Below, piece after piece: positions 16,971 through 25,560 of a DNA stretch of 64,000 nt; position 1 is the stretch's first letter; each line of letters opens with the position of its first letter. This DNA is from Bacillus sp. SD088 (GTDB taxonomy: Bacteria; Bacillota; Bacilli; Bacillales; Bacillaceae_C): contig NZ_JADIJK010000012.1 in assembly GCF_017355205.1 (NCBI RefSeq), forward strand, positions 1 to 64,000, given 5' to 3'. Under the pieces are notes generated by a model, which had not been told where the DNA came from, made no database searches, and was given only the letters and a program-made list of their open reading frames with translations. Made by a program: the position numbers and the translations under genes.

Positions 16971-17865
16971 AATTAAGCGTGAAATGGAAAAGATTGAGAT
17001 TCCTAAGGAATTGGATTCAAGGGTAGAATTAGGGATTAAGAGAGTAAAGCAAGAAGGGAAGAAAAAGAATCGGACGCCTAAATGGATCATAGGAGCAGCA
17101 GCTTCTGTCATCATCATCGTTGGAACTTATTCAATTGGCGGATCATATATCGCTGATGCAGCCGATACTTTGCTGGGGAAATTATTTGGTTCAGAGGAAA
17201 AGATTCAAAAAGCCTTTGAAGGTATTCCAGAGAAAGAGGCGAAAGCATATTTGCCACAAATGGAGCAGCATCTAGAACTAGCAAAAGCACATCTCTCTCC
17301 TGAAGAATTCGCGGAATATAGTAAATTGATAAAGGAATTGATGCAGCTTGATATGAAACGAGCGAAAAATCCTCATGCAGATTATGAGAATGAGATGGAT
17401 AAACTTTCGAAGAAAATTGAGCAATACGGAATTTACGCGTTGACGGATCATACAGTGGAAGAGGCTCAGGCACTGGCCAGCTATCCGATCAATCGACCAA
17501 CTTTTATACCGGATGGCTATAAGCTGGTGGAAGAAAGAGCGCACACAGAGGAAGCACATGTTGGGGAAGACCCAGAGGTTATATTACAATATCAACAGAA
17601 GCAAGGAGAATTTAACTTTTATACAATCACACAGAAAATAGATGAGAGTAAAGAGGATGAACTAGAGTTGAGGGGATACGATCATATCGATTCCTATCAA
17701 CTAAACGGGTATGCTTTTGAGCATGGGTACGGTTATAACGATGGTCACGGTAATGTACAGACGATGAGAGTTACGATTCCTAAAGAAGGCTATGAAATTA
17801 TTATTGATGCAGCTATATTATCTAAAGAAGAAATGGAAAAGGTATTGCTGTCAATGGTTGAATAG
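16960..17865 (+). CDS. Membrane anti-sigma factor with DUF4367-like outer domain
   Basis: A 301-residue protein. The short cytoplasmic N-terminus (about 1-43; EKIEIPKELDSRVELGIKR) would bind the sigma factor. A single helix follows (about 44-62; WIIGAAASVIIIVGTYS). The extracytoplasmic part has an acidic helical region (about 70-165) and a C-terminal domain with ASYPINRPTFIPDGYKLVEE, as in DUF4367 proteins. It overlaps the sigma gene by 11 nt, indicating coupled translation. Retention and signal-dependent release of sigma is inferred from the family. No zinc-binding HxxxCxxC is present. Confidence 0.8.
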   Translation: MDNEIKREMEKIEIPKELDSRVELGIKRVKQEGKKKNRTPKWIIGAAASVIIIVGTYSIGGSYIADAADTLLGKLFGSEEKIQKAFEGIPEKEAKAYLPQMEQHLELAKAHLSPEEFAEYSKLIKELMQLDMKRAKNPHADYENEMDKLSKKIEQYGIYALTDHTVEEAQALASYPINRPTFIPDGYKLVEERAHTEEAHVGEDPEVILQYQQKQGEFNFYTITQKIDESKEDELELRGYDHIDSYQLNGYAFEHGYGYNDGHGNVQTMRVTIPKEGYEIIIDAAILSKEEMEKVLLSMVE

Positions 17866-17895
17866 TGGGGATTTTTTCTCAGAATAGAATAAATT

Positions 17896-17941
17896 TGCAA
17901 GCGAGCGGGACCTAAGATACTTTGGTCCCGCTCGTTGTTTA
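17896..17941. terminator. Bidirectional terminator between anti-sigma and catalase genes
   Basis: CGAGCGGGACC pairs with GGTCCCGCTCG around an 11-nt loop, followed by TTGTTTAAAC. The two genes converge here. Confidence 0.8.
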
Positions 17942-19984
17942 AACATTACGGTTCCAATGACGATGTGCAGTTAAAGCATCTATATATGCCGTGATGAAAT
18001 TGTCTGGCTGATCACCTGTTATAACCCCAGGCTCTGTTGTCACACCATTTGTACGCAGAATGTCAATGCCTTCTCCTGTTGCGCCAATTGGCTTAAAATG
18101 CTTAAATGTTTCTTGCACCATATAAGTGGCTTTTTTGATGAAGTCTTTGTTTGATTTTTTGCCACCAGCGACATATAAGCCATCAAATAATACTGGATCA
18201 CCGGTATCAAATGTAGCGACAGCTTCTATTTCAGTTCCACTATTCCCTTTGACTTTTCCGAGTTTTGAGCTGATTACCGTTGGATAGGTATGATTCTCCT
18301 TCAATCCTTGGATAACTGTTTCCACCACTGCGTCGTCGTAGCCTTCATCAAGAACGACAGCGATTTTCAAGGTATCAGGTTTATGGATCGTGTTCATCTG
18401 GCTAAGGGCCGGCGAGGCTTTCGTCACATCTGATCCACCAGTGGATGGTTCCTCTACACCGACATTTACCGCAACTTCTTTGGCCAGCTGTAAATGAATA
18501 TGCGCAATCATATCGACAACCTGTTGACGGATGGTCTTATCATTGACCATACTAAGCTCAAAGCAGAAGGCTTCTTTAATATGCCTTTTTTCTACCTCAG
18601 ACATGCTATTCCAGAACATCGTTGCTTGAGTGAAATGGTCTTTGAAGCTCTCACTGCGGGCTTGTATTTTCCGACTGTCCACTTTTTCCTGATAATGCTT
18701 ATATCCACCTTCTGCGACTGATGCTGTGGAAGGAGTGTTTCCAGCAATTGCATTATTATGGTAGCTAGCTTTTCCAACATTAATCGTTTGCCGCCCATAG
18801 CCATCACGCTGATTATTGTGAAATGGACAAACAGGGCGATTGATCGGTAATTCATGGAAGTTTGGTCCGCCAAGCCTGATCAGTTGAGTATCTGTATATG
18901 AAAAAAGTCTTCCCTGCAGTAAAGGATCATTGGAAAAGTCAATTCCGGGCACTACACTTCCCGGATGAAAGGCTACTTGTTCTGTTTCAGCAAACACATT
19001 GTCCACGTTGCGATTCAATGTCATTTTACCAATGATTTTCACGGGGACATCTTCTTCTGGCCATAATTTTGTAGGGTCAAGGACATCAAAATCAAATCTG
19101 AATTCATCTTCCTCTGGTACCATTTGTACCCCCAATTCCCACTCTGGATAGTCGCCATTCGCAATCGACTCATGAATATCTTGGCGATTGAAATCGGGAT
19201 TTTTACCATTAATTTTTTGCGCTTCGTCCCAAACAGCTGAATGAATACCGAGTTGTGGCTTCCAATGGAATTTGACAAAATGGGATTTTCCTTCATCGTT
19301 GACAAAACGAAAGGTGTGTACCCCAAACCCTTCCATCATCCGCAAGCTTCTTGGAATAGCTCGATCGGACATCAGCCACATTACCATATGAGCGGATTCT
19401 TGATTATTGGCAATAAAATCCCAAAATGTATCGTGGGCGGAAGCAGCTTGCGGATAACCAGTATCTGGTTCAGGCTTGACAGCATGTATAACATCAGGAA
19501 ATTTAATCGCATCCTGAATGAAAAATACTGGCATATTATTGCCCACTAGATCGAAATTTCCTTCTTCCGTATAGAACTTCGTGGCAAACCCGCGAACATC
19601 TCGAGGAATATCGAAAGAGCCTTTTGATCCCGCTACCGTGGAAATCCGCGTGAACACAGGAACTTTTGTCCCCGGCTCTTGTAGGAATTTGGCTTTTGTA
19701 TATGGTTTCATTGATTCATATAGTTCAAATTCACCATGTGCTCCATACCCTCGTGCATGGACAACTCTCTCTGGGATTCTCTCATGGTCAAAGTGCGTCA
19801 TTTTTTCTCGGAAATGAAAATCCTCCATCAGAGTAGGCCCGCGGCTTCCTGCTTTTAATGAAAATTCATCCTCAGATATTTTCAAGCCTCGGTTGGTCGT
19901 CATTTTCTTATCACGATCATCACTACGAAATCGATCCAATTGCTGATTTTTACTATTTTTGTTTACCTTGTTTTTTTCACTCAT
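17939..19984 (-). CDS. katE: Large-subunit catalase KatE
   Basis: A 681-residue haem catalase of clade 2. The N-terminal tail is charged. The core has RVVHARGYGAHGEFE (catalytic His), NMPVFFIQDAIKFPD (distal Asn nearby) and RLFSYTDTQLIRLGGP (proximal Tyr ligand). From about residue 530 a DJ-1/GATase-like domain follows (LKIAVVLDEGYDDAVVETVI), typical of long catalases. It degrades hydrogen peroxide in the cytoplasm. GGGAGGA precedes the ATG by about 10 nt. A candidate sigma-B promoter lies upstream, as for katE of B. subtilis. The gene is monocistronic. Confidence 0.95.
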   Translation of the reverse strand: MSEKNKVNKNSKNQQLDRFRSDDRDKKMTTNRGLKISEDEFSLKAGSRGPTLMEDFHFREKMTHFDHERIPERVVHARGYGAHGEFELYESMKPYTKAKFLQEPGTKVPVFTRISTVAGSKGSFDIPRDVRGFATKFYTEEGNFDLVGNNMPVFFIQDAIKFPDVIHAVKPEPDTGYPQAASAHDTFWDFIANNQESAHMVMWLMSDRAIPRSLRMMEGFGVHTFRFVNDEGKSHFVKFHWKPQLGIHSAVWDEAQKINGKNPDFNRQDIHESIANGDYPEWELGVQMVPEEDEFRFDFDVLDPTKLWPEEDVPVKIIGKMTLNRNVDNVFAETEQVAFHPGSVVPGIDFSNDPLLQGRLFSYTDTQLIRLGGPNFHELPINRPVCPFHNNQRDGYGRQTINVGKASYHNNAIAGNTPSTASVAEGGYKHYQEKVDSRKIQARSESFKDHFTQATMFWNSMSEVEKRHIKEAFCFELSMVNDKTIRQQVVDMIAHIHLQLAKEVAVNVGVEEPSTGGSDVTKASPALSQMNTIHKPDTLKIAVVLDEGYDDAVVETVIQGLKENHTYPTVISSKLGKVKGNSGTEIEAVATFDTGDPVLFDGLYVAGGKKSNKDFIKKATYMVQETFKHFKPIGATGEGIDILRTNGVTTEPGVITGDQPDNFITAYIDALTAHRHWNRNV

Positions 19985-20029
19985 GTCGTTTTATCCTCCC
20001 GACTCTTGAATGATTTCTACTACTATACC

Positions 20030-20055
20030 GTTCCCTCAGAGTAAAATGATAAAAC
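20030..20055 (-). promoter_or_regulatory. Candidate sigma-B promoter of katE
   Basis: On the minus strand GTTTTA is followed after 14 nt by GGGAAC (consensus GTTTAA-N13-15-GGGTAT). It lies about 50 nt before the katE start. The -10 match is only partial. Confidence 0.45.
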
Positions 20056-20143
20056 ATTATTAAAATACCAAGGCGAATAGATTACCTGATTTATTCCCTT
20101 CGAAATGGCGTGATGACTTCTACTTTTATTCTGCAATTTCACT

Positions 20144-20172
20144 TTGTCTAGTATAATCTCGTTTGGTATAAT
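20144..20172 (+). promoter_or_regulatory. Sigma-A-type promoter of the mscS gene
   Basis: TTGTCT, a 17-nt spacer and a perfect TATAAT, 33 nt before the start codon. Confidence 0.7.
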
Positions 20173-20204
20173 ATCCATAGCAAATATTAAAGGAGTAAGT
20201 TGAC

Positions 20205-21038
20205 ATGAATTGGATTGAGAATATTAATTGGGAACAGATTTTCTTAAATATAGGGATTACACTTATCCAGCTAATCGCAACCATTATTGTTTTTCTAATT
20301 GTTCGTTCTGTCGGAAAGAAAGTCATCCGATCTTCTTTTTTAAAAGTACAAAATAAAAGAAAGATGTCTGTAGCCAGAACGAAAACATTACAAGCTTTAG
20401 CGATAAGTGTCTTTTCTTATGTTTTATTTTTTATTACCCTTGTCATCATATTAGGGATATTTGATTTTGATGCGACTGGCCTGATTGCAGGGGCAGGAGT
20501 TGTTGGCTTAGCCATTGGCTTTGGAGCACAAGGCTTTGTTAGTGATATTGTGACCGGGTTTTTTATCCTCCTCGAAAAGCAAATAGATGTGGGGGATTAT
20601 GTGACAACTGCCGGATATGAGGGGATTGTTGAAGAGGTGGGTCTGCGAACAACGCAAATTCGTAGTTTTGATGGAACACTTCAATATATTCCAAATAGAG
20701 AGATTGGCTCATTAAGCAATCATTCACGTGGAAGCATGCAGGCTCTCGTAGATATTGGTATTCCGTACGAGGATAATATTGATCAAGCCATAACTGTGTT
20801 ACAAGAGGTTTGTGACAAAGTAAAACAAGAAAATGATAAGATTGTCGAAGGACCAGATGTTCTTGGTGTTCAAATGATTGGCCAAGCCGACGTAACATTG
20901 CGCATTATTGCCAAAACAGAGAGTATGGAACAATGGGGAGTAGAAAGACAACTTCGTAAAGCGATCAAAGAGGCCTTCGATAAAAATAAAATGGACTCTG
21001 ATCAAGTATATTTTGAAAAAGATCCAAGTGAAGGGTAA
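20205..21038 (+). CDS. Small-conductance mechanosensitive channel (MscS family)
   Basis: A 277-residue membrane channel that opens under turgor to protect against osmotic downshock. Helix 1 is at about 15-38 and helix 2 at about 65-87. The pore-lining TM3 has the Gly/Ala pattern LIAGAGVVGLAIGFGAQGFV followed by SDIVTGFFILLE. The beta domain has VGDYV and VEEVGLRTTQIRSFDG. The C-terminal alpha/beta domain runs to the end. AAAGGAG precedes the ATG by 9 nt. It is a single gene with its own promoter and terminator, a YkuT-like size and layout. Confidence 0.92.
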   Translation: MNWIENINWEQIFLNIGITLIQLIATIIVFLIVRSVGKKVIRSSFLKVQNKRKMSVARTKTLQALAISVFSYVLFFITLVIILGIFDFDATGLIAGAGVVGLAIGFGAQGFVSDIVTGFFILLEKQIDVGDYVTTAGYEGIVEEVGLRTTQIRSFDGTLQYIPNREIGSLSNHSRGSMQALVDIGIPYEDNIDQAITVLQEVCDKVKQENDKIVEGPDVLGVQMIGQADVTLRIIAKTESMEQWGVERQLRKAIKEAFDKNKMDSDQVYFEKDPSEG

Positions 21039-21084
21039 GGTCATTTGCAGGATGTAGCGTGTGGAATTTTGACTTTTTAGATTA

Positions 21085-21145
21085 GGGAGGGTTGAATGTT
21101 TGCGCTCAATTAGAGGTGGGCGCTTCATTTGATCCTCCCGTTTTT
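21085..21145 (+). terminator. Terminator after mscS
   Basis: GGGAGG and CCTCCC form the base of a long imperfect stem (GCGCTC near the tip), followed by GTTTTT. Confidence 0.65.
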
Positions 21146-21305
21146 AAATTCAGGCAACTTTGACTAAAGTTATTCAAAGCAATCTAGTCATTTAGAATTA
21201 TTTTCCATAATTTACCATGTAAAACATTGCAATTATATAAAAAATAAAATAATAATAGAGTTGTATCTTTTCGGTTCTAAAAACTTAAGAAAAGGAGGAG
21301 GAGTA

Positions 21306-22385
21306 TTGCGAATTTTATATAGTAGCATAGTGATTACACTCCTTTCACTAGGCTTAATGATTTCATCCGCTCTAGCAGAGGACATAGAAACTTATGAAGT
21401 TGGATCCTCTAACCTAAATGTAAGATCCTCCCCGTCTCATAGCGCACCTATAATAGGGGAACTCCAAAAGGGTGATCAGATCCGGGTTTTTGAAGAAAAT
21501 GCATTTGGTTGGGTGAAGACATACTTCGGAGGCGAAGAAGCTTGGGTTGCCTCGCAATATTTGTCTAAACAATCAAATACCACAGCTACGACAGGACAGG
21601 AAGAGCAGGTTACCATCATTGATAACGATGTAAGAGTACGTACTGGTCCAAGTACGGATTACGGCATTATAAAACAAGTTTCTAAAAATTCGACGTATCC
21701 AATAGTAAATCAATCAAATGATTGGGTAGAAGTCAAATTAGATGATGGGTCTACTGGTTGGATTGCGATGTGGTTAACAGATATGAGTGGTGAAACTGCA
21801 CCGGTATCTACTCCGATAGTGGAACAGTCTAAAAACACCTCTTCTTTAAGTGGATATAATATTGTGATTGATCCCGGACATGGTGGAGTAGATCCAGGTT
21901 CAATAGGATTAAATAATGTTTTTGAAAAAGATATGACGATGACCACGGCCAATGTTGTAGCACAAAAACTACGTGATGCTGGTGCCACAGTTATTATGAC
22001 AAGGGATAATGATTATTTTGTATCATTAGAAAATAGGACTCAGATAAGTAGGGACTATAATACCCATGTTTTTATTAGTTTGCACTACAATGCCCATTCT
22101 GCTCATAATGTTGGTGGGATTGAAACACATTACTATACGGGCGGAAATAGCTATAAACTAGCGAAAGAAGTCCAAGCAGAATTAGAAAGCAGTACACCAC
22201 TGAGAGGACGCGGGATTCAACAGAGTGCCTTTCAGGTTATTCGTGAAAATAATGCACCTAGTATTCTAGTAGAACTTGGTTTTATCACGAACCCTAATGA
22301 GTTAGCCTTTATTCAAACGCAAGAATATCAAAACAATGTGGCAAATGGGATTGTTGAAGGAATTCGCCATTACTTTGCTCAATAA
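21306..22385 (+). CDS. N-acetylmuramoyl-L-alanine amidase with two SH3b domains
   Basis: A secreted cell-wall hydrolase. The signal peptide (about 1-25; RILYSSIVITLLSLGLMIS, ending ALA) is followed by two SH3b wall-binding domains: about 30-90 (SNLNVRSSPSHSAPIIG) and 105-165 (VRVRTGPSTDYGIIKQ). The Amidase_3 domain (about 185-358) has zinc ligands in IDPGHGGVDPG, FEKDM and SLHYNAH, and the catalytic Glu in LVELGFITN. I chose the TTG start because AAAGGAGGAGG precedes it. The frame is open further upstream. It cleaves the bond between MurNAc and the stem peptide. Confidence 0.92.
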   Translation: MRILYSSIVITLLSLGLMISSALAEDIETYEVGSSNLNVRSSPSHSAPIIGELQKGDQIRVFEENAFGWVKTYFGGEEAWVASQYLSKQSNTTATTGQEEQVTIIDNDVRVRTGPSTDYGIIKQVSKNSTYPIVNQSNDWVEVKLDDGSTGWIAMWLTDMSGETAPVSTPIVEQSKNTSSLSGYNIVIDPGHGGVDPGSIGLNNVFEKDMTMTTANVVAQKLRDAGATVIMTRDNDYFVSLENRTQISRDYNTHVFISLHYNAHSAHNVGGIETHYYTGGNSYKLAKEVQAELESSTPLRGRGIQQSAFQVIRENNAPSILVELGFITNPNELAFIQTQEYQNNVANGIVEGIRHYFAQ

Positions 22386-22451
22386 ATGGACTAGATTATA
22401 CATTATTTGTAATGCTCAGAAGAATATAATAAATTATTGTCAATAATGTTG

Positions 22452-22506
22452 GAGTTGCCATAACAGATCAGTGAAAAATGATCTGTTGTGGCAACTCTTT
22501 TTTTGT
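22452..22506 (+). terminator. Strong rho-independent terminator after the amidase gene
   Basis: GAGTTGCCATAACAGATCA pairs with TGATCTGTTGTGGCAACTC (one mismatch region), followed by seven T. Confidence 0.9.
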
Positions 22507-22575
22507 CTGTTGTCATATTTTGTAGAAGAAATATTTAAAAAATAGATTGCAAAAAATATAGTCACATTCTATAAT

Positions 22576-22594
22576 GAAAATGATTATCATTATC
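22576..22594. promoter_or_regulatory. Fur box upstream of the siderophore import operon
   Basis: GAAAATGATTATCATTATC differs from the classical 19-bp Fur box GATAATGATAATCATTATC at only two positions and contains the 7-1-7 core. It lies 28 nt before the first gene, so the operon should be repressed when iron is plentiful. Confidence 0.85.
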
Positions 22595-22621
22595 ATTTAA
22601 AAACAAAAAGAAGGTGAACAA

Positions 22622-23704
22622 TTGAATAACGCACAAAATAGCAAAGTAGGGTTGAAGAATACGTACCATATCTTTGTTTTAATTTTCCTTATCTGCAGCA
22701 TCGCGGTGACAGCAGTCTACTCTGTCTCCATTGGTCAAGTCCAAATTCCTTTCCAGCAATCCATGCAGATTGTACTACATACTATTACAAGCGGACATTT
22801 TGGCTCTTTAGATCAAGTGGAGAGTGACTCATATACCAATATTATTATGCAGGTGCGTATGCCTCGCGTGATTTTCGCCTTACTAATAGGGATGGGTCTA
22901 TCCCTTTGTGGGGTGGTCATGCAAGCCATTGTACAGAATCCGCTAGCGGATCCATACATCCTAGGTATTTCCTCAGGAGCTTCATTAGGAGCAACATTTG
23001 CTATCCTTGTTGGCTTTGGTAGCGGAACGATCTTAGCACAATTCGGTGTTGCTTTTGGTGCATTTGTTGGTGCAATGGTTACTTCTGCTTTGGTCCTTAT
23101 CTTGTCCAGCATTGGTGGTAAAGTAACCTCGATTAAATTAGTGTTATCAGGTGTGGTGATTGGTGCCTTATGTGGCTCCTTATCTAGTTTAATTATTTTC
23201 TTTGCGAATGATGCAGAGGGAATCAAAAGTGTTACCTTTTGGACTATGGGTAGCTTAGCCTCCTCAAGCTGGGGAAAGGTACCGATCATGGCTATTATTG
23301 TATTAGCCGGCTGCTTTCTGTTCCTTTTCCAGCATCGTGTGCTAAATACCATGCTCTTAGGAGATGAATCAGCGATTACCTTAGGGATCAATTTGAGTCT
23401 GTTCCGTAAGCTATACATGATTATTGCCGCGCTGATTACGGGTACGATGGTGGCTTATTCAGGAATGATTGGTTTTGTAGGGTTGATTATCCCGCATATA
23501 TGCCGAGGGTTGTTTGGCTCGGATCATAAACGACTATTGCCAGGTGCCTTGTTATTAGGAGGACTTTTTCTTATGTGGGCAGATGTGTTATCACGGATTC
23601 TCATTGAAAATGTGGAATTACCAATTGGTATCCTTACCTCTGTGATTGGATCACCATTATTTATCTATATGATCATAAAAAGAGGCTATAACTTTGGAGG
23701 GTAG
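22622..23704 (+). CDS. FecCD-type iron-siderophore ABC permease
   Basis: A 360-residue permease of the BtuC/FecCD family with about ten helices. Family landmarks are RMPRVIFALLIGMGLSLCG, QAIVQNPLADPYILGISSGA, FWTMGSLASSSW and MIGFVGLIIPHICRGLFG (the loop that contacts the ATPase). It imports ferric siderophore or haem together with the ATPase and the lipoprotein that follow. The start is TTG with AAGGTG 6 nt before. It is the first gene of a four-gene unit under a Fur box. No separate second permease is present, so it should act as a homodimer. Confidence 0.9.
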   Translation: MNNAQNSKVGLKNTYHIFVLIFLICSIAVTAVYSVSIGQVQIPFQQSMQIVLHTITSGHFGSLDQVESDSYTNIIMQVRMPRVIFALLIGMGLSLCGVVMQAIVQNPLADPYILGISSGASLGATFAILVGFGSGTILAQFGVAFGAFVGAMVTSALVLILSSIGGKVTSIKLVLSGVVIGALCGSLSSLIIFFANDAEGIKSVTFWTMGSLASSSWGKVPIMAIIVLAGCFLFLFQHRVLNTMLLGDESAITLGINLSLFRKLYMIIAALITGTMVAYSGMIGFVGLIIPHICRGLFGSDHKRLLPGALLLGGLFLMWADVLSRILIENVELPIGILTSVIGSPLFIYMIIKRGYNFGG

Positions 23705-23707
23705 CAT

Positions 23708-24469
23708 ATGCAATTAGTAGTGGAGCAACTAGAGACAAAGATTGGAAAGAAGGACATCGTCAAAAATATTTCATTGTTAGTCAAGAATCAAAAGTTTGTA
23801 GGGTTAATCGGTCCAAATGGTTGTGGGAAATCAACATTACTAAAAAGTATTTACAAGAGTATTCTACCGCATAAAGGATCGGTTCATTTAGACGATATGG
23901 ATCTGCTGCATGCCCCACAAAAAAAGATCTCTCAGCAACTAGGTGTAGTGGGTCAATTCAATGAGATGAATTTTGATTTGACGGTTCATCAAATGGTGTT
24001 GCTTGGAAGAACACCGCATAAAAAACTGCTGGAAGTAGACAATCAGGCAGATATGGACATTGTGGAAGAAGCCTTGAGACGAACCAATCTATTAGAGTAT
24101 AAAAATCGCAGCTATTTATCATTATCTGGCGGAGAAAAGCAACGGACGATTCTGGCGCGGACGATTGCCCAACAGCCACAATTTATGATTTTAGATGAAC
24201 CAACGAATCATTTGGATATTCGTTATCAGCTAGAAATTCTTCAATGTGTAAAAGAACTAAATATCGGGGTGCTTGCAGCATTGCATGATTTGGAGATGGC
24301 TGCAGAATACTGTGATTATATCTATGCTATTCATGATGGAACGATATATGCAGAGGGTACGCCAGATGAAGTACTAACACCAGCTACCATTAGTAAGTTA
24401 TACCAAATAAAATGTCGAACCTATACAAATCCTGTGACAAACCAACTTGGTTTTGTCTATCAAATATAA
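23708..24469 (+). CDS. Iron-siderophore ABC transporter ATP-binding protein
   Basis: A 253-residue ATPase of the FepC/FecE type. Walker A is GPNGCGKST (about residue 37), the Q-loop is VGQF, the signature is LSGGEKQR, Walker B is FMILDEP, and the switch His lies in LAALHDLEMA. GGAGG is 7 nt from the ATG, and the gene follows the permease by 3 nt. It powers siderophore uptake at the cytoplasmic face. Confidence 0.93.
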   Translation: MQLVVEQLETKIGKKDIVKNISLLVKNQKFVGLIGPNGCGKSTLLKSIYKSILPHKGSVHLDDMDLLHAPQKKISQQLGVVGQFNEMNFDLTVHQMVLLGRTPHKKLLEVDNQADMDIVEEALRRTNLLEYKNRSYLSLSGGEKQRTILARTIAQQPQFMILDEPTNHLDIRYQLEILQCVKELNIGVLAALHDLEMAAEYCDYIYAIHDGTIYAEGTPDEVLTPATISKLYQIKCRTYTNPVTNQLGFVYQI

Positions 24470-24483
24470 TTGGAGGAACGAAT

Positions 24484-25512
24484 GTGAAAAAATATCTACT
24501 TTTACTAGCAACGTTCACTTTTACTACTATGCTTATGGCTTGTGGTAATCAAGCGCAAGGAAACAATGCAACAGAAGAAAAGAAAGAAACAACCGAAACG
24601 TATCCAGTTATGATTGCTAACTATACAAAGGCAGAGGGCGGTTCCTCATGGAAAGAGAAAGACCAAGTGTTTGATCAAGCTCCAAAAAGAGTATTGGCGA
24701 ATACACGGCCCGCAGCTGAGCTGTTATTGCGTTTAGGTTTAAAGGATCATATTGCAGGTGTTGGTGCTAGCTTCGGAGCACCAGACCCAATAGTGGAAGA
24801 GGAATACAATGAACTAAATATTCTCAGTGACTCCTATATCGGTAAAGAAGTTGCCTTAGGAACTGATCCAGACTTGGTTTTTGGACGAGGTGGCTTGTTT
24901 GAGAATGAAGAGTGGGGAGTTGGCACAGTAGACTCTTTAAATGAAATGGATGTGAACACCTATATACTTGAATCCTCTATTGAAGGGGCAAGTTATGATT
25001 CCATCTATAAAGATATTGAAAATATAGGTGCTATCTTTAATGTGCAAGCAAAAGCCAAGGAATTTAGTGATCAATTAAAAGAACAAGAAGAAAGGATTAT
25101 TGACAATCTGTCTAGTATTAAGGAAAACAAAACATTCGCATACTTACACATGACAGATCCTGATGAAGTCTCTGTATTTGCCGCAGGTGGTGAGAGCTTT
25201 TTTAATGATGTATTCAGTAAGGTAAAACTGGATAATGCCTTTAAAGATGAAAGCGGAGAAGTGAGCATTGAAATGCTAATTGAAAAAGATCCAGACGTAT
25301 TAATTATTCCAACATGGATAGACAGTGAACCCGAGAATGCAGAGCGGGTAAAAGAAGGCATATATGATAATCCGAAACTATCTAGTATGAAGGCGATTCA
25401 GAATGAACAAATCTATATCGTTGACTATAACTATATGTTTGGCTATAGCTATAACGCTCTCGATGGTATGGAAATCCTAGCGAAGGAGATGTATCCAGAT
25501 TTATTCGAATAA
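24484..25512 (+). CDS. Iron-siderophore-binding lipoprotein
   Basis: A 342-residue solute-binding lipoprotein. The signal peptide ends in the lipobox LMAC at about residue 20, followed by a Thr/Glu-rich linker. The two TroA-like lobes show KRVLANTRPAAELLLRLGL, ALGTDPDLVFGRGG, and later EKDPDVLIIPTW and EQIYIVDYNY. The GTG start, behind GGAGGAACGAAT, is preferred to earlier in-frame codons because only this one opens directly on the signal peptide. It delivers the ligand to the permease. The siderophore type is unknown. Confidence 0.9.
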   Translation: MKKYLLLLATFTFTTMLMACGNQAQGNNATEEKKETTETYPVMIANYTKAEGGSSWKEKDQVFDQAPKRVLANTRPAAELLLRLGLKDHIAGVGASFGAPDPIVEEEYNELNILSDSYIGKEVALGTDPDLVFGRGGLFENEEWGVGTVDSLNEMDVNTYILESSIEGASYDSIYKDIENIGAIFNVQAKAKEFSDQLKEQEERIIDNLSSIKENKTFAYLHMTDPDEVSVFAAGGESFFNDVFSKVKLDNAFKDESGEVSIEMLIEKDPDVLIIPTWIDSEPENAERVKEGIYDNPKLSSMKAIQNEQIYIVDYNYMFGYSYNALDGMEILAKEMYPDLFE

Positions 25513-25560
25513 CCACTGTGGGCAGCTAGCAGCAGAACATTAAAACGCTCGGAGGTCTAT